DNA of 64,000 nt from Pseudoalteromonas espejiana DSM 9414 (GCF_002221525.1 NZ_CP011029.1:496001-560000); one strand, 5' to 3'; positions 9,483-20,451 are shown, counted from the stretch's first letter. Numbers and translations: made by a program. Notes: a model not told the origin generated them from the sequence alone.

Positions 9483-10652
9483 ATGCAGCGTTCCCGCATC
9501 GCTTTATTTGTATTAACAGCCCTGGTTGGGTCTGTTGCTTTAACAGGTTGTGACCAAGCAGCTGATTCGCAACAAGCTTCAGCGCCTCAAGCAGTACCTG
9601 TTGGTGTAATTACATTAAAAAGCCAAGCGCTTACACTAAAAAAGGAGCTTCCTGGTCGCATAAGCGCATTTCAGATTGCTGAAATTCGCCCACAAGTAAG
9701 TGGTATTGTGCAATCACGTTTATTTAAAGAAGGTGCGCAGGTTAAACAAGGCCAAGCGCTTTACCAAATTGACCCCGCTACGTTTGACGCAGACCTTGCT
9801 GCAAGCGAAGCCGCCGTTGCACGCGCAGAGGCAAGCATTGCAAGTACAAAATCTAAAGCGTCTCGTTACAGTGAGCTGTTAAAAATTAAAGCAGTAAGCC
9901 AGCAAGATTTTGATGAAGCAGATGCTGCACAAAAGCAAGCTCAAGCAGAATTACTAACAGCAAAAGCGCAACTTAAAACAGCGCAAATTAACCTTGATTA
10001 CAGCCATGTGTCTTCTCCAATTAGTGGCCAAATTAGTAAATCAAGCGTAACGGTAGGTGCACTTGTGAGTGCAAATCAAACTACGGCACTTGCTACCGTG
10101 ACGCAACTTGACCCAATTTATGTTGATTTAACACAATCGAGCAACGAGCTGACTCAGCTTAAAAAAGCCATTGCTTCGGGTTCGTTAAGTGTTGACTCAA
10201 AAGAACAAGCCGACGTTGAACTACAAATGGAAGATGGTTCTATTTATCCACTTAAAGGTACTTTACAGTTCTCTGAGGTTACCGTTGATCCAAGCACAGG
10301 ATCTGTGACTTTACGTGCAAAATTTCCAAACCCTGACAAATTATTACTACCCGGTATGTATGCACGTGCATCGGTGGTTGAAGGCGTAAAAGAAGACGCT
10401 ATTTTAGTACCGCAGCGTGGAGTAAGCCGAAACACCAAAGGCGAGCCAACAGCAATGGTAGTAAGTAAAGAAAACACAGTTGAAAGCCGCGTGTTAAAAG
10501 TAGATAGAACGATTGGCTCTAACTGGTTAGTAACCGGTGGATTAGCTGATGGCGATAAAGTAATTGTTGAAGGCTTACAAAAAATTCGCCCAGGTGCACC
10601 GGTTAGCCCTTCAGAAGTTTCACCGTCTGCAACAGCCGACAAAGCGCAATAA
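9483..10652 (+). CDS. RND efflux periplasmic adaptor (membrane fusion protein, AcrA/MexA type)
   Basis: A 389-residue lipoprotein. The signal peptide ends in the lipobox LTGC, giving a lipidated cysteine near residue 23. A split lipoyl/barrel-sandwich domain follows (EIRPQVSGIVQSRLFKEG before, and SPISGQISKSSVTVGALV after the coiled-coil hairpin). Then come a beta-barrel and a membrane-proximal domain. It bridges the inner-membrane pump encoded next to the outer-membrane channel. Twelve bases separate it from the pump gene. This is the first gene of a three-gene operon behind a TetR-type operator. Confidence 0.93.
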   Translation: MQRSRIALFVLTALVGSVALTGCDQAADSQQASAPQAVPVGVITLKSQALTLKKELPGRISAFQIAEIRPQVSGIVQSRLFKEGAQVKQGQALYQIDPATFDADLAASEAAVARAEASIASTKSKASRYSELLKIKAVSQQDFDEADAAQKQAQAELLTAKAQLKTAQINLDYSHVSSPISGQISKSSVTVGALVSANQTTALATVTQLDPIYVDLTQSSNELTQLKKAIASGSLSVDSKEQADVELQMEDGSIYPLKGTLQFSEVTVDPSTGSVTLRAKFPNPDKLLLPGMYARASVVEGVKEDAILVPQRGVSRNTKGEPTAMVVSKENTVESRVLKVDRTIGSNWLVTGGLADGDKVIVEGLQKIRPGAPVSPSEVSPSATADKAQ

Positions 10653-10664
10653 CGGAGAGTTTTA

Positions 10665-13600
10665 ATGTCACGATTTTTTATCGACAGACCCATCTTTGCG
10701 TGGGTGCTTGCTATCGTGGTTATGCTTGCAGGTGTGTTGGCTATTCAAAGCTTACCAATAGCACAATACCCGTCAATTGCACCGCCAGCAATTAGCATTA
10801 CCGCTACTTACCCTGGGGCATCAGCTCGTACTTTAGAAGATACGGTTACTCAGGTTATAGAGCAAAAAATGAAAGGACTTGATGGCTTGTTGTATATGTC
10901 ATCTACGTCTGAGTCGAGCGGCTCAGCTACGCTTACGCTTTCATTTAGTGCAGAAACAGACCCAGATATTGCGCAGGTTCAAGTGCAAAACAAGTTAGCA
11001 ACTGCCACGCCACTTTTACCCGAAGAAGTGCAAAGGCAAGGTGTTGCAGTTGCTAAGTCAGCGCGTAACTTTTTAATGGTTTTAGGTTTTGTATCAAAAG
11101 ACGGCAGTATGACCAATATTGATATTGGTGATTATGTGTCATCTAATGTGCAAGACATTGTATCGCGTGTAGAAGGGGTGGGTGAGGTTCAGCTATTTGG
11201 TTCGCAATATGCTATGCGTATATGGTTAGACCCAGCTAAGTTACAAAACTACAAACTAACGCCTGCTGATATCAGCACGTCAATTAGTGCTCAAAATGCG
11301 CAAGTATCTGCCGGTCAGTTAGGCGGTATGCCAGCGGTTGAAGGGCAGCAGTTAAATGCAACAGTTACAGCGCAAAGCCGTTTACAAACCGCAGCAGAGT
11401 TTGAACAAATTATAGTGAAAGCGAATGCTGATGGCTCATTTGTTCGCCTTGAAGATGTAGCACGTGTAGAGCTAGGTGGCGAAAGCTACCGAGTTGTAGC
11501 ACGCTACGATGGTCAACCTGCATCGGGATTAGGTATTAAGCTTGCCAGTGGTGCAAATGCCCTTGATACAGCCGAAGGTGTGAAAGCTGCGATTGCAGAG
11601 CTTAAAGAGTTTTTCCCTGAAGGGTTAGACGTAGTTGTACCATACGACACCACGCCATTTGTATCGCTATCGATTGAAAAAGTGGTGCACACATTAATCG
11701 AAGCCGTAGTGCTTGTTTTTGTTGTTATGTATTTGTTTTTACAAAACTTTAGAGCAACGCTTATTCCTACGATTGCCGTGCCAGTGGTACTGTTAGGTAC
11801 TTTTGGTATTTTATATGCCTTTGGCTATTCAATTAATACTTTAACCATGTTTGCTATGGTACTTGCCATTGGCCTGCTGGTTGATGATGCCATCGTTGTG
11901 GTTGAAAACGTTGAACGTGTAATGACCGAAGAAAAGCTCTCTGCGCTTGAGGCAACACGTAAATCAATGGATGAAATTAAAGGCGCGCTAGTGGGTATTG
12001 CTATGGTGCTCTCTGCGGTATTTATCCCAATGGCCTTTTTTAGTGGCTCTACCGGTATTATTTATCGTCAGTTCTCTATTACGCTTGTATCGGCAATGGG
12101 TTTATCGGTACTTGTGGCACTTATTCTAACACCTGCACTGTGTGCAACGCTTTTAAAACCGAGCCATGTTCACGATAACAGCTCGTTATTTGGTCGTTTT
12201 TTTAGTGGCTTTAACCGCGGGTTTGATAAAACTAATTCAGGCGCACAAAGCTTTGTGAGTCGTATGATCCGTTTATCTAAGCGCTACCTTTTATGTTATG
12301 GCCTTATTGTTGCGGGTATGGTGTATATCTTCTCAGGCTTACCAACGGCATTTTTACCCGATGAAGACCAAGGTATTTTGTTTAATCAGGTGTCGTTGCC
12401 AGCAGGCTCAACAACTGAAGAAACGCTTGAAGTAGTTAAAAAAGTAGAAAACCATTACCTAAATGACCAATCTGAAGCTGTTAACGGTATTTTTACGGTA
12501 ACCGGCTTTAGCTTTGCAGGTTCTGGACAAAACTCTGCAATTGGTTTTGTAAACTTTAAACATTGGGATGAGCGTGAACGCGATGATTTATCTGTGCAAG
12601 GTGTTGCAGGTAAAGCTATGGGGTATTTTTCTACTATTAAAGAAGCGTTTGTATTTGCCTTTCCGCCGCCAGCGATTGTGGAGCTAGGTACGGCTAACGG
12701 TTTTAATATTTTCTTACAAGACCGCGTTGGACTTGGCCACGATGCATTACTGGCAGCGCGTAACCAACTATTAGGGTTAGCAAGTCAAAGCCCAATTCTT
12801 GCGGGTGTGCGCCCTAATGGCCAAGAAGATATGCCAGAGCTACAACTTGATGTAGACCTTGCTAAAGCTCAGGCACTGGGTGTTTCGCAAGCTAATATTA
12901 ATAGCACGCTGGCTACAGCCTGGGGTAGTAGTTATGTCAATGACTTTATTGACCGTGGCCGTGTTAAAAAAGTATACCTACAAGGTGATGCCGATTCGCG
13001 CATGGTACCTGAGGATTTAAACAAGTGGTACGTGCGTAACGATAATGGCGACATGGTACCGTTTTCGGCTTTTGCTAGCTCGTTTTGGACTTATGGCTCA
13101 CCACGCCTTGAGCGTTACAATGGTTTTTCAGCAATGGAAATTCAAGGTACTGCTGCGCCGGGTTACAGTACAGGCCAAGCAATGGATGAAATGGAACGTT
13201 TAGTTAAGCAACTACCTAATGGTATTGCATCTGAGTGGACGGGTATTTCATTTCAAGAGCGCTCAAGCAGCGGCCAAGCACCATTGCTCTATGGTTTATC
13301 GCTATTATTTGTATTTTTATGTTTAGCAGCCCTTTATGAAAGCTGGTCGGTACCGTTTGCTGTAATGCTTATTGTGCCACTGGGTATATTTGGTGCAACG
13401 GTTGCTGCACTAATGGCTGGTTTATCTAACGATATATACTTACAGGTTGGTTTGTTAACCACCATAGGTCTTGCCTCTAAAAATGCAATATTAATTGTAG
13501 AATTTGCGATTCATAAAATGCGAGAAGGCTTAGGCTTAGTTGATGCAGCTGTTGCTGCGGTACGCTTGCGTTTACGCCCAATACTTATGACATCTATGGC

Positions 13601-13799
13601 CTTTATTTGTGGTGTTATTCCGCTAGCTATTGCCTCAAGTGCAGGCTCAGGCGCACAAAATGCACTGGGTATTTCGATTATTGGTGGTACGCTTGCCTCG
13701 TCTATTTTAGTGGTGGTATTTGTGCCGTTATTCTTTGTATTGGTTCGTCGTTTATTCCCTATGGCGAATAACGAAGACAAAAAGGAGAGCGCACAATGA
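10665..13799 (+). CDS. RND multidrug efflux pump, inner-membrane subunit (AcrB/MexB type)
   Basis: A 1044-residue proton-driven exporter of the HAE1 family, close to E. coli AcrB (1049). It starts [20 protein letters not shown], the standard first TM helix. Other family motifs include [19 protein letters not shown] and, in TM4, [18 protein letters not shown], whose two aspartates (about 405-406) carry protons. The second half repeats the fold ([20 protein letters not shown] form). Its stop overlaps the start of the outer-membrane gene by four bases. Substrates are unknown; this class usually exports lipophilic drugs, dyes or bile-type compounds. Confidence 0.95.
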   Translation: MSRFFIDRPIFAWVLAIVVMLAGVLAIQSLPIAQYPSIAPPAISITATYPGASARTLEDTVTQVIEQKMKGLDGLLYMSSTSESSGSATLTLSFSAETDPDIAQVQVQNKLATATPLLPEEVQRQGVAVAKSARNFLMVLGFVSKDGSMTNIDIGDYVSSNVQDIVSRVEGVGEVQLFGSQYAMRIWLDPAKLQNYKLTPADISTSISAQNAQVSAGQLGGMPAVEGQQLNATVTAQSRLQTAAEFEQIIVKANADGSFVRLEDVARVELGGESYRVVARYDGQPASGLGIKLASGANALDTAEGVKAAIAELKEFFPEGLDVVVPYDTTPFVSLSIEKVVHTLIEAVVLVFVVMYLFLQNFRATLIPTIAVPVVLLGTFGILYAFGYSINTLTMFAMVLAIGLLVDDAIVVVENVERVMTEEKLSALEATRKSMDEIKGALVGIAMVLSAVFIPMAFFSGSTGIIYRQFSITLVSAMGLSVLVALILTPALCATLLKPSHVHDNSSLFGRFFSGFNRGFDKTNSGAQSFVSRMIRLSKRYLLCYGLIVAGMVYIFSGLPTAFLPDEDQGILFNQVSLPAGSTTEETLEVVKKVENHYLNDQSEAVNGIFTVTGFSFAGSGQNSAIGFVNFKHWDERERDDLSVQGVAGKAMGYFSTIKEAFVFAFPPPAIVELGTANGFNIFLQDRVGLGHDALLAARNQLLGLASQSPILAGVRPNGQEDMPELQLDVDLAKAQALGVSQANINSTLATAWGSSYVNDFIDRGRVKKVYLQGDADSRMVPEDLNKWYVRNDNGDMVPFSAFASSFWTYGSPRLERYNGFSAMEIQGTAAPGYSTGQAMDEMERLVKQLPNGIASEWTGISFQERSSSGQAPLLYGLSLLFVFLCLAALYESWSVPFAVMLIVPLGIFGATVAALMAGLSNDIYLQVGLLTTIGLASKNAILIVEFAIHKMREGLGLVDAAVAAVRLRLRPILMTSMAFICGVIPLAIASSAGSGAQNALGISIIGGTLASSILVVVFVPLFFVLVRRLFPMANNEDKKESAQ

Positions 13800-15214
13800 G
13801 CATAAAACGTCTTAGTTTAAGCGCCATTACGCTTGTTATTTTAAGCGGTTGCCAGTTAGCGCCAGAACAGCAAAACCTTGCTTTACCAGTGCCAGATGCG
13901 TATGCATCTGACGCTGAGGCGGCTTCTGCGCAACAACTACATTGGCAGCAGTTTTTTAATGACGAAAAACTACAAAAGTTAATTGGTTTAAGTCTTGAAC
14001 ATAATAAAGATATGCAAATTGCAGCGCTTAATGTGCAGCGTGTACGTGGCTTATACCAAATTGAAGACTCGGCTTTATACCCGTCGCTCGATTTAAATGG
14101 CAGTGGTACGCGCCAGCGTTTACCGGCTGACTTATCAAGTACGGGCGAGGCCGCAATCAGCTCACAATACAGTGCAACAGTGGGTATTACCTCTTATGAG
14201 TTAGATATTTGGGGTAAAGTGCGTAACCAATCTGAGCAAGCGCTGCAAAATTTGTATACCACTGAGCTTACTCAGTACAGTACGCAAATATCGCTGATAG
14301 CGGAACTTGTTAATGCATGGCTAAACTACGCCACTGACCTTCAGTTGTTAGAGCTTGCAAAAGAAACGTTAACTTCGCAGCAAGAGTCGTTATCGCTTAC
14401 GCAAAAAAGCTTTGATTTAGGTGCTACATCGGCCATTACACTTGAGCAACTTAAAAGTACTGTTGCTACAGCTAAAGTAGATATTGCCACTTATAAACGC
14501 TTACTAAAGCGTGATAAAAGCGCGCTAGATTTACTTGTAGGGCAGCCTATTTCGAGTGATTTATTACCGACTAAATCGTTAACAAACTTGCTTGATTTAC
14601 CAGAGATACCTGTTGGTTTACCGTCTGACTTACTTGCTCAACGCCCAGATATTAAAGCTGCCGAGCATGCGCTTTTAGCGGCCAATGCCAATATTGGTAT
14701 TGCGCGTGCAGCCTTTTACCCAAGCATAAGCTTAACGGCAAATGCGGGCTCTGCATCAAGTGACTTAAGCGGCTTATTTGATTCAGGCTCAGGGACGTGG
14801 AGTTTTGTGCCTTCAGTAAGCTTACCCATTTTTAATATGGGCCGTAATCAAGCAAATCTTGATGTAGCAAAAGCCGACCAAGAAATTGCAGTGGCTACTT
14901 ATCAGCAAAAAATTCAAACGGCGTTTCGCGAAACTGCCGATGCATTAGCTGATAGAGAAGGCTACAAAGAGCAGTTAAGTGCTCTTGATATGCTAATTAG
15001 CTCGCGCCAAATCACTTACGATTTATCAAAAATGCGTTATGAAAAAGGTGCCGATAGCTACTTACAGGTACTAGATGCACAGCGAACTTGGTATTCGGCT
15101 CAGCAACAGTTAATTACTGGCCAGCAAGCTTACCTTGCAAGCCAAATTAATTTGTATAAAGCCTTAGGTGGCGGTTGGAATACAGCTAATACACCAATGC
15201 AAAAAGTAGATTAG
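13796..15214 (+). CDS. RND efflux outer-membrane channel lipoprotein (OprM/NodT family)
   Basis: A 472-residue TolC-fold factor. The signal peptide ends at lipobox LSGC (cysteine about 19), so it is lipid-anchored in the outer membrane. Two homologous halves are seen: an early [17 protein letters not shown] region, [19 protein letters not shown] in the middle, and [19 protein letters not shown] towards the end. These are typical of the NodT/OprM family. It overlaps the pump gene by four bases (ATGA), so the operon carries a complete tripartite system. Confidence 0.93.
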   Translation: MSIKRLSLSAITLVILSGCQLAPEQQNLALPVPDAYASDAEAASAQQLHWQQFFNDEKLQKLIGLSLEHNKDMQIAALNVQRVRGLYQIEDSALYPSLDLNGSGTRQRLPADLSSTGEAAISSQYSATVGITSYELDIWGKVRNQSEQALQNLYTTELTQYSTQISLIAELVNAWLNYATDLQLLELAKETLTSQQESLSLTQKSFDLGATSAITLEQLKSTVATAKVDIATYKRLLKRDKSALDLLVGQPISSDLLPTKSLTNLLDLPEIPVGLPSDLLAQRPDIKAAEHALLAANANIGIARAAFYPSISLTANAGSASSDLSGLFDSGSGTWSFVPSVSLPIFNMGRNQANLDVAKADQEIAVATYQQKIQTAFRETADALADREGYKEQLSALDMLISSRQITYDLSKMRYEKGADSYLQVLDAQRTWYSAQQQLITGQQAYLASQINLYKALGGGWNTANTPMQKVD

Positions 15215-15359
15215 CCTCTACTCCCTTAGGGTAGATTTAGGGTTTTGGTTAAATAGTAAGTCTATATTTTATAGGCTTACTTTATTTAAGTATTTTAAGG
15301 TAAGTGATGCGATTAGCTTACCTTGTACTGAGTGTTTAGCTTAGTACGGGAGTGTTGTG

Positions 15360-15986
15360 ATGACGACAAAAACGAAGAGGCATATTGATCCGGCGCTGGC
15401 GCAAGCTCGTCGCGATCAGGTACTTAGTGCGGCAGCAGAGTGCTTTCGCCGCAAAGGGTACCACGGCGCTGGCATGGCCGAAATATCTCGTACAGCAGGT
15501 ATGAGTGCAGGGCATATTTATAATTACTTTGAAAGCAAAGAGGCAATAATTGAAAGTATTATTGCTAAAGACATGGAAGAAATGTTTTCTATCTTTCAAG
15601 AATTTGAAGATCACCCTGGCGATGTACTACAAGCACTGATTGATGGTTTAAACATTGGTGTACAGCGCCATATGGATACTGGCGCCTGTGTTATTGACCT
15701 AGACATGATGGCTGAGGCAGGACGAAACACCAAAGTAGCGTCGTTGTTGCGAGATATGGATATTCAAGCACGTGGGCGAATGAGGCAGTTACTTACAAGT
15801 GAGCGTAGTGCTTTAAAAGACATTGATGAGCGAGAGCTGGAAAGCCGTATTAATGTTATTTTTTCGATGATGGCAGGGTTGTTATTGAGAAAAATGCTCT
15901 ACCCAGAACTCACCGAAGAAACAGTGCTTATTGCACTCAGACCAGCGATGAAAACACTGCTGATGCCGTTTGATAAAAAGCAGTAA
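15360..15986 (+). CDS. TetR/AcrR-family repressor, likely of the adjacent RND pump
   Basis: A protein of about 208 residues with a TetR helix-turn-helix in the first 60: RDQVLSAAAECFRRKGYHG, then MAEISRTAGMSAGHIYNYFE. A divergent ligand-binding domain follows. The ATG at 15360 is preferred to the GTG at 15357 because GGGAG lies at better spacing. The gene follows the efflux operon by 145 bases, on the same strand. In front of the operon is a palindrome suited to a TetR dimer, so local autorepression of the pump is the simplest reading. Confidence 0.85.
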   Translation: MTTKTKRHIDPALAQARRDQVLSAAAECFRRKGYHGAGMAEISRTAGMSAGHIYNYFESKEAIIESIIAKDMEEMFSIFQEFEDHPGDVLQALIDGLNIGVQRHMDTGACVIDLDMMAEAGRNTKVASLLRDMDIQARGRMRQLLTSERSALKDIDERELESRINVIFSMMAGLLLRKMLYPELTEETVLIALRPAMKTLLMPFDKKQ

Positions 15987-16008
15987 TACCAATTTGCAAT
16001 AATACTTA
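15987..16008. repeat. Solo arm of the intergenic inverted-repeat element
   Basis: TACCAATTTGCAATAATACT with two further bases is the complement of the right end of the repeat family found at 39877, 50150 and 54727. No second arm follows, so it is a remnant or solo end. Confidence 0.5.
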
Positions 16009-16012
16009 ACAA

Positions 16013-16040
16013 AAAAAGCGAGTCATAGGACTCGCTTTTT
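16013..16040. terminator. Bidirectional terminator between the TetR gene and the HupE gene
   Basis: GCGAGTC (16018-16024) pairs with GACTCGC (16029-16035), flanked by an A-run and a T-run, between convergent genes. Confidence 0.8.
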
Positions 16041-16043
16041 GTA

Positions 16044-17147
16044 TTAAATTCGCTCTACACACCACAGTAAAGCCATTGCTGCTATTGCAAGCGAACCTAT
16101 GGGCATTATCCATTTTATGTAGATTGGTTTATCTCTTAATATAAGCAACAGGGGGAGGGCTATACACAAAATACTCAACTGTCCTAGTTCAACTCCTAAG
16201 TTAAATGCTAAAATACTCAAAAGCTGGTAATCACTTGATAACCCAAGCTCACCGAGCACACTGGCAAAGCCCATACCGTGTAATAATCCAAATGCAAATG
16301 TTAGCCAACCTAAGCGCACTATAACCGGCCACACATTATTTACTGCGGCAAATAAAACCGAAATAGCAATACCAAGCTCTACCCAGCGGCTATTTGGCGA
16401 GACCATATTGAGTGCTGTCGCTGTTAAAGTAAGCGAATGGGCAAGGGTAAATGCCGTTACAATCCACGCTGTGTGTTTAATTATTTGTTTTTTAGACGCA
16501 ATAGCCTGCCACTGTTTATTGTTGCGAGATAACACACAGGTTAAAAGTAAAGCAATTAAAAATAAAATATGGTCAATACCAATCCAAATATGTAAAACAC
16601 CTTGGTAAACATATTGGTTAAATGTACTTAGGTAACTTGCTTGCTGTGTAGAAAACGTTTGTTGTTGCTCGGTTTTGGTAAACACGCGCGATACTTGGTT
16701 TAGGTTAACAATAACCTTGTGATTAGCATCGTGCTCAAAAAAAGCACTGTAGTTAAGGGTTATATCGGCATTATTTGCGCAACTAAATTGCAGCGGTAAA
16801 ACTAAATAAGCCTCATTAAAATGGTTATCTAATTGGTAGTTATCAGCAATTGTTAGCGGGCAAATTTGCATGTTTTGTAAAACAGTAAAATTAGACTTTG
16901 CATAGCGATTAATGGCTTCGTTTTGTGATTTAAGCTCAGCCCAGCTTATTTGTTGGTCTTGGTTTAAATCAAGCGCAACGCTTTGTTCTAAATCGTTAAT
17001 GTTTACTTGCCATGTACCCGTATATAGCTGCGGGTTTTGCGCGTTATCTAACGTGATATAACTGGTGCTTAGTTGGTGTGCTTGTGCACTAAAAGCGCTT
17101 AATAGCGTAACGAGCAAAGCGGTTAAAAAAGAGCTTAATGTTTTCAT
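16044..17147 (-). CDS. HupE/UreJ-family membrane protein with N-terminal periplasmic domain
   Basis: A 367-residue protein. The signal peptide (about 1-23, ending SAQA) is followed by a histidine near the mature N-terminus. An extracytoplasmic domain of about 150 residues comes next, then a C-terminal block of about six TM helices starting VLHIWIGIDHILFLIALLL and containing GFGLLHGMGFASVL-like turns with histidines. This is the HupE_UreJ_2 architecture; relatives are linked to nickel or cobalt uptake, but the metal here is unknown. Residues 60-71 match an EF-hand loop (D60, N62, D64, S68, E71). It overlaps the TPR gene by four bases and is last in the DUF4331 operon. Confidence 0.75.
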   Translation of the reverse strand: MKTLSSFLTALLVTLLSAFSAQAHQLSTSYITLDNAQNPQLYTGTWQVNINDLEQSVALDLNQDQQISWAELKSQNEAINRYAKSNFTVLQNMQICPLTIADNYQLDNHFNEAYLVLPLQFSCANNADITLNYSAFFEHDANHKVIVNLNQVSRVFTKTEQQQTFSTQQASYLSTFNQYVYQGVLHIWIGIDHILFLIALLLTCVLSRNNKQWQAIASKKQIIKHTAWIVTAFTLAHSLTLTATALNMVSPNSRWVELGIAISVLFAAVNNVWPVIVRLGWLTFAFGLLHGMGFASVLGELGLSSDYQLLSILAFNLGVELGQLSILCIALPLLLILRDKPIYIKWIMPIGSLAIAAMALLWCVERI

Positions 17148-18172
17148 AAGGTGTCCCTAACCATGGCATTAGCTTGGCGTAATAAGTGTTGATCTGTACT
17201 CATTTTTGCTTGCTGCCAATTTATATTTGCCCAGTATTGTGCCTTGGCTTTATCTACTTGTACATGAATATAATAGTTAGCTAAATCATTGGCATGAAAG
17301 GTATCTTGTCGTTGTTCTCGTAAATTAACTCGTTGCTGCATACGTGTTTGCCACTGCTTATTACCTTTATGTGTGCTGCGTTTTTCTGCTATGGCGAGCC
17401 TAAGTAAAACAGCATCTTCAAGTTGGCTCTGAAAATTGCTAAATTGGCTTAAGGTATTAAGTACCTGCTCAGGGTTGTTTTGGCTTAGCTGTATATCGGC
17501 CCATAACACAATAAGGCTCACAGGTGCTTTGCTTAAATCAATACTGTTAATATGCTCAAGCGCTGCACTGAGCTTATTAAGCCTAAACGCCATCTCACTA
17601 AGTACCTGTTTGGTTGTTAAGCTAATGGTTTTATTTTGAGTAATATCAAGTAATGATTGGTAGCTTTGCTGTAATTGACCTTGCTGACTTTGAATATCAA
17701 GCACACAGGTTGTTGCCGTAACAACGCTTGCTGCACCAATAAGAGATACACAGTGGCGCTTGGCTTGTTCAAACTTACCTTGTGTCATCAACATATTTGC
17801 CAATAAAAGGTGAGTATTAATGTGGTTTGGGTCTTTTTCAATTACAGTATTTGCAACTTCAATAGCGTGTGTAAATTGATGCTCTTTTTGTAACACCCTT
17901 GCATATAAGTACCCAACTTGTGCCGTGGGGTTTTGTTTGTAAAGTAGCGCTAAGCGATTTTTTAGTACACCTTGATAACGCTCTGTTTGCCCTATGTATT
18001 GGCTGTTTATAACCAAAGTGCTGAGTTGCTCTAGTGTTAAATTAGCGCTAATTGATGAATTACTGGTTGCTATAATATCGTCATCATTTGGAATCATGGG
18101 CTTTGCAATCGCGCTACTTATAACAAGTGCACTGCAGGTAATAAATAGCATCATTTTATAGTTATTGCGCAT
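17144..18172 (-). CDS. Secreted TPR-repeat protein in the DUF4331 operon
   Basis: About 342 residues from the ATG at 18172, chosen over one ten codons upstream because AAAGGA precedes it at good spacing and a signal peptide then begins directly (MRNNYKMMLFITCSALVISS, cleaved near AIA-KP). The mature protein has tetratricopeptide-like helix pairs: VGYLYARVLQKEHQFTHAIE and INTHLLLANMLMTQGKFEQA are clear units. It is probably a periplasmic protein-interaction scaffold. It is coupled to the HupE gene by an ATGA overlap. No enzymatic motif is seen. Confidence 0.72.
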   Translation of the reverse strand: MRNNYKMMLFITCSALVISSAIAKPMIPNDDDIIATSNSSISANLTLEQLSTLVINSQYIGQTERYQGVLKNRLALLYKQNPTAQVGYLYARVLQKEHQFTHAIEVANTVIEKDPNHINTHLLLANMLMTQGKFEQAKRHCVSLIGAASVVTATTCVLDIQSQQGQLQQSYQSLLDITQNKTISLTTKQVLSEMAFRLNKLSAALEHINSIDLSKAPVSLIVLWADIQLSQNNPEQVLNTLSQFSNFQSQLEDAVLLRLAIAEKRSTHKGNKQWQTRMQQRVNLREQRQDTFHANDLANYYIHVQVDKAKAQYWANINWQQAKMSTDQHLLRQANAMVRDTL

Positions 18173-18230
18173 TGCTGTTTTCCTTTTAAAAAAGCCATCC
18201 ATGGCCGTCAGCTTAATATAAAAAAGCGAA

Positions 18231-18743
18231 CTAGTTACCCGATGAACCTGATGAAATAGTACTTACATCAGTGTCTGTATTGGTAAAAACTCGTCCATTG
18301 GTCGATAAAGGCTCATCGTTAGGGCCTTGATTAAACGCATCACTAGCAAATTGCGCAAAGTCGACTTGCAGCGCTTCAATGGTAATATCAACCATAGCTG
18401 TCACTTGCTGATTTACCCCATCAGATACGCCAAACATGAAGCTGTCACTGCCGGTTGCTTCTTTATTTGGTGCATAGGTAAAACTGCCATCACTATTTAC
18501 TACCACAGTGCCCAGTGTTGGCTCTGTTGTAAGTGCATAAGTGAGTGAGTCGCCATCTGCATCGGTTGCTATTAACGTATCGTTAATGGCTACTTCTGTT
18601 TGCGTAGTAAGCATTGCATCACTTGCACTAGGTGCTGTATTTACTACTGGAGTAGGCTGTTTATTGTCATCATCGTTGCTACATGCGCCAAGTGTTAAAG
18701 CGCAAAGCAGTAGACCGGTATGAGTAAGTGTTAAATTACGCAT
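18231..18743 (-). CDS. Lipoprotein with one cadherin-like/VCBS-type beta domain
   Basis: A 170-residue protein with lipobox LGAC (cysteine about 21) followed by an acidic, low-complexity linker (SNDDDN). One Ig-like module covers about residues 35-125: TDADGDSLTYALTTEPTLGT, then a GSFTYAPN strand and a GSDSFMFGVSDG turn, as in tandem cadherin-like repeats. These modules are usually serial; a single one is unusual. The serine/glycine-rich tail has no known domain. It lies ten bases after the DUF4331 gene, so it is co-transcribed. Confidence 0.72.
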   Translation of the reverse strand: MRNLTLTHTGLLLCALTLGACSNDDDNKQPTPVVNTAPSASDAMLTTQTEVAINDTLIATDADGDSLTYALTTEPTLGTVVVNSDGSFTYAPNKEATGSDSFMFGVSDGVNQQVTAMVDITIEALQVDFAQFASDAFNQGPNDEPLSTNGRVFTNTDTDVSTISSGSSGN

Positions 18744-18753
18744 AAGTTACTCC

Positions 18754-20346
18754 TTATTTAGACCCTGCAAGTGGTGTTGCTAGGTATGGGAAAGTAGCGT
18801 CCATCATACTTGCATCAACAGGCGCACCATCGGTAAATGGCACAGTACCTACATCTGCATCCTCTGGTGTACATAAACCTAAGTCGGTGTCTTCACCATT
18901 TACTGGAATCGGATGACACAAACGACCCATAACAACGCGAAGAGCAATATCTACTACATCATCACCTGGGCGACGGCCGTTTGGAAAGCCTGCTAAGTCA
19001 TCACCAGCAATACCAAATGCAGATTGATCAGCTTGTGCTGTGGCTGCAATAGCCGTATTTAAACGCAGCATTTCTGAAGGGGTTACCGTTGCTTGTTGGT
19101 TTACACCAGCAAAACCTGTTAAAAATGCTGTAATTAAGTCATTACGTGGAAAGTTAGTGGGTGCAAGTGTTTCAAGCTCAGCACCTAACGTGGTATTTAC
19201 TGCATCTTTAAACAATATATTTAATAGCTCTGGGAGCGAAGGGTGAGACACGTAATCTAAAAACTGTGCATCGTCTTGCGGTTGAGCTGTTGAAAATGTG
19301 TCTTTGTCTTTAATACCAATGACAAGTTCATTAACCAATGGATTACCTAAACGTGATACTTGCGTTAGTGCGCCACCATTTACAGCATTATCTGCAAATT
19401 TAGCGTTAGGGTTTAATATACGCGCTTGCGGCAGACTTGCTGTAGTCCACGAGCCAATTACGCCGTTACCTTCGCCTGTTACGCAACTTTTAGGAATTTC
19501 TACGGCTATAGAGGTGACGTTTTTATCAATTAGGTCGTCGTTATCTGCCGATTGTGTAATACCCCCAGGGAAGCCACCGCCATCACCTGCGCCAGGTGAA
19601 CTGTCGCCTTCTACAGGTACATAGTTTACTAAATCAAAGGTTTTACCTAGGTTAACTACAAAGGGGTCTTTACGTTGGCCTACAAATACTTTTGCCATAT
19701 CAGGACAATTAGGCACAGATACTTGATAGACAAATTGGTCTGCGTAGGTTTGGTATTCAGCCATAGAGCCAAATGTTTTATCGCCCACGTAATCTAGTGG
19801 TTTGCTAAACGTAGTTGAGCTGGTGGTTGTATTGCTTAATGAAGTGCTAGTACCCGTTCGTTGAGGGCCGCTAATCATACTAAGTGTATATGACTCGCTA
19901 AAGTTTGCTGCGCTGTTATCGCCTGCGGCAACACCGCCAACGTTTTTAAGTGGCACAGATACAGTGCGTTGGTTTCCTTCAGGACCTACTGTTAATTGCA
20001 CACCTTGGTTATCGTTAGGGAGCATGCTGGTAAAATTAAACGCAAAGGTAATGTCCTCTACTGCATCGCCATCGTTATCAATATGAATGCTATAGGTTGC
20101 ATCGGGGTCCATGGCAAAATAGTTAGGGCCGCCGTAGGCATCTTGTAAAGGGATGTAATTGGCAATAAATGTAACGTAGTCACCTCTGCCTGCTTCATAA
20201 CTATTAAATACGTAAAAATCGGTCGAGTCTAGGGTTGGAAAGCGGCTAATATTTGGCGCTTCACGGTGGCTTGATGCCTCGCTAGGGGCGCTTACTAAGG
20301 TACTGCATACAACTACTGCGAGTATAGATGGAGTTAAAGCTTTCAT
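18754..20346 (-). CDS. DUF4331 family secreted protein
   Basis: A 530-residue exported protein. The signal peptide ends near SAPSEA, and the mature start SSHREAPNISRFPTLDSTDF is the hallmark of DUF4331. The function of the family is not established. The sequence contains Asp/Gly-rich stretches (HIDNDGDAVEDITF) that could bind cations. Only four cysteines beyond the signal peptide are obvious, near the second and last thirds. It is first in a four-gene transcript with a lipoprotein, TPR protein and HupE. It has its own ECF-type promoter, identical in form to that of the neighbouring sigma gene, so it is probably a target of that factor. Confidence 0.82.
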   Translation of the reverse strand: MKALTPSILAVVVCSTLVSAPSEASSHREAPNISRFPTLDSTDFYVFNSYEAGRGDYVTFIANYIPLQDAYGGPNYFAMDPDATYSIHIDNDGDAVEDITFAFNFTSMLPNDNQGVQLTVGPEGNQRTVSVPLKNVGGVAAGDNSAANFSESYTLSMISGPQRTGTSTSLSNTTTSSTTFSKPLDYVGDKTFGSMAEYQTYADQFVYQVSVPNCPDMAKVFVGQRKDPFVVNLGKTFDLVNYVPVEGDSSPGAGDGGGFPGGITQSADNDDLIDKNVTSIAVEIPKSCVTGEGNGVIGSWTTASLPQARILNPNAKFADNAVNGGALTQVSRLGNPLVNELVIGIKDKDTFSTAQPQDDAQFLDYVSHPSLPELLNILFKDAVNTTLGAELETLAPTNFPRNDLITAFLTGFAGVNQQATVTPSEMLRLNTAIAATAQADQSAFGIAGDDLAGFPNGRRPGDDVVDIALRVVMGRLCHPIPVNGEDTDLGLCTPEDADVGTVPFTDGAPVDASMMDATFPYLATPLAGSK

Positions 20347-20382
20347 GACTTTGTCCTTTAGTTTTGATTGAAGTCATAACTA

Positions 20383-20411
20383 ATAACGAAGCAAAAATCA
20401 CTTTGGATGCA
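20383..20411 (-). promoter_or_regulatory. ECF-type promoter of the DUF4331 operon
   Basis: Read on the minus strand this is TGCATCCAAA-N13-CGTTAT, with CGTT about 40 bases before the DUF4331 ATG. The -35-like decamer, the 13-base gap and the CGTT are shared exactly with the sequence in front of the ECF sigma gene at 21740-21768. Confidence 0.78.
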
Positions 20412-20451
20412 AAAAAGTTAAAATATTTTATTTTTTGTTAAATTTAATAAT

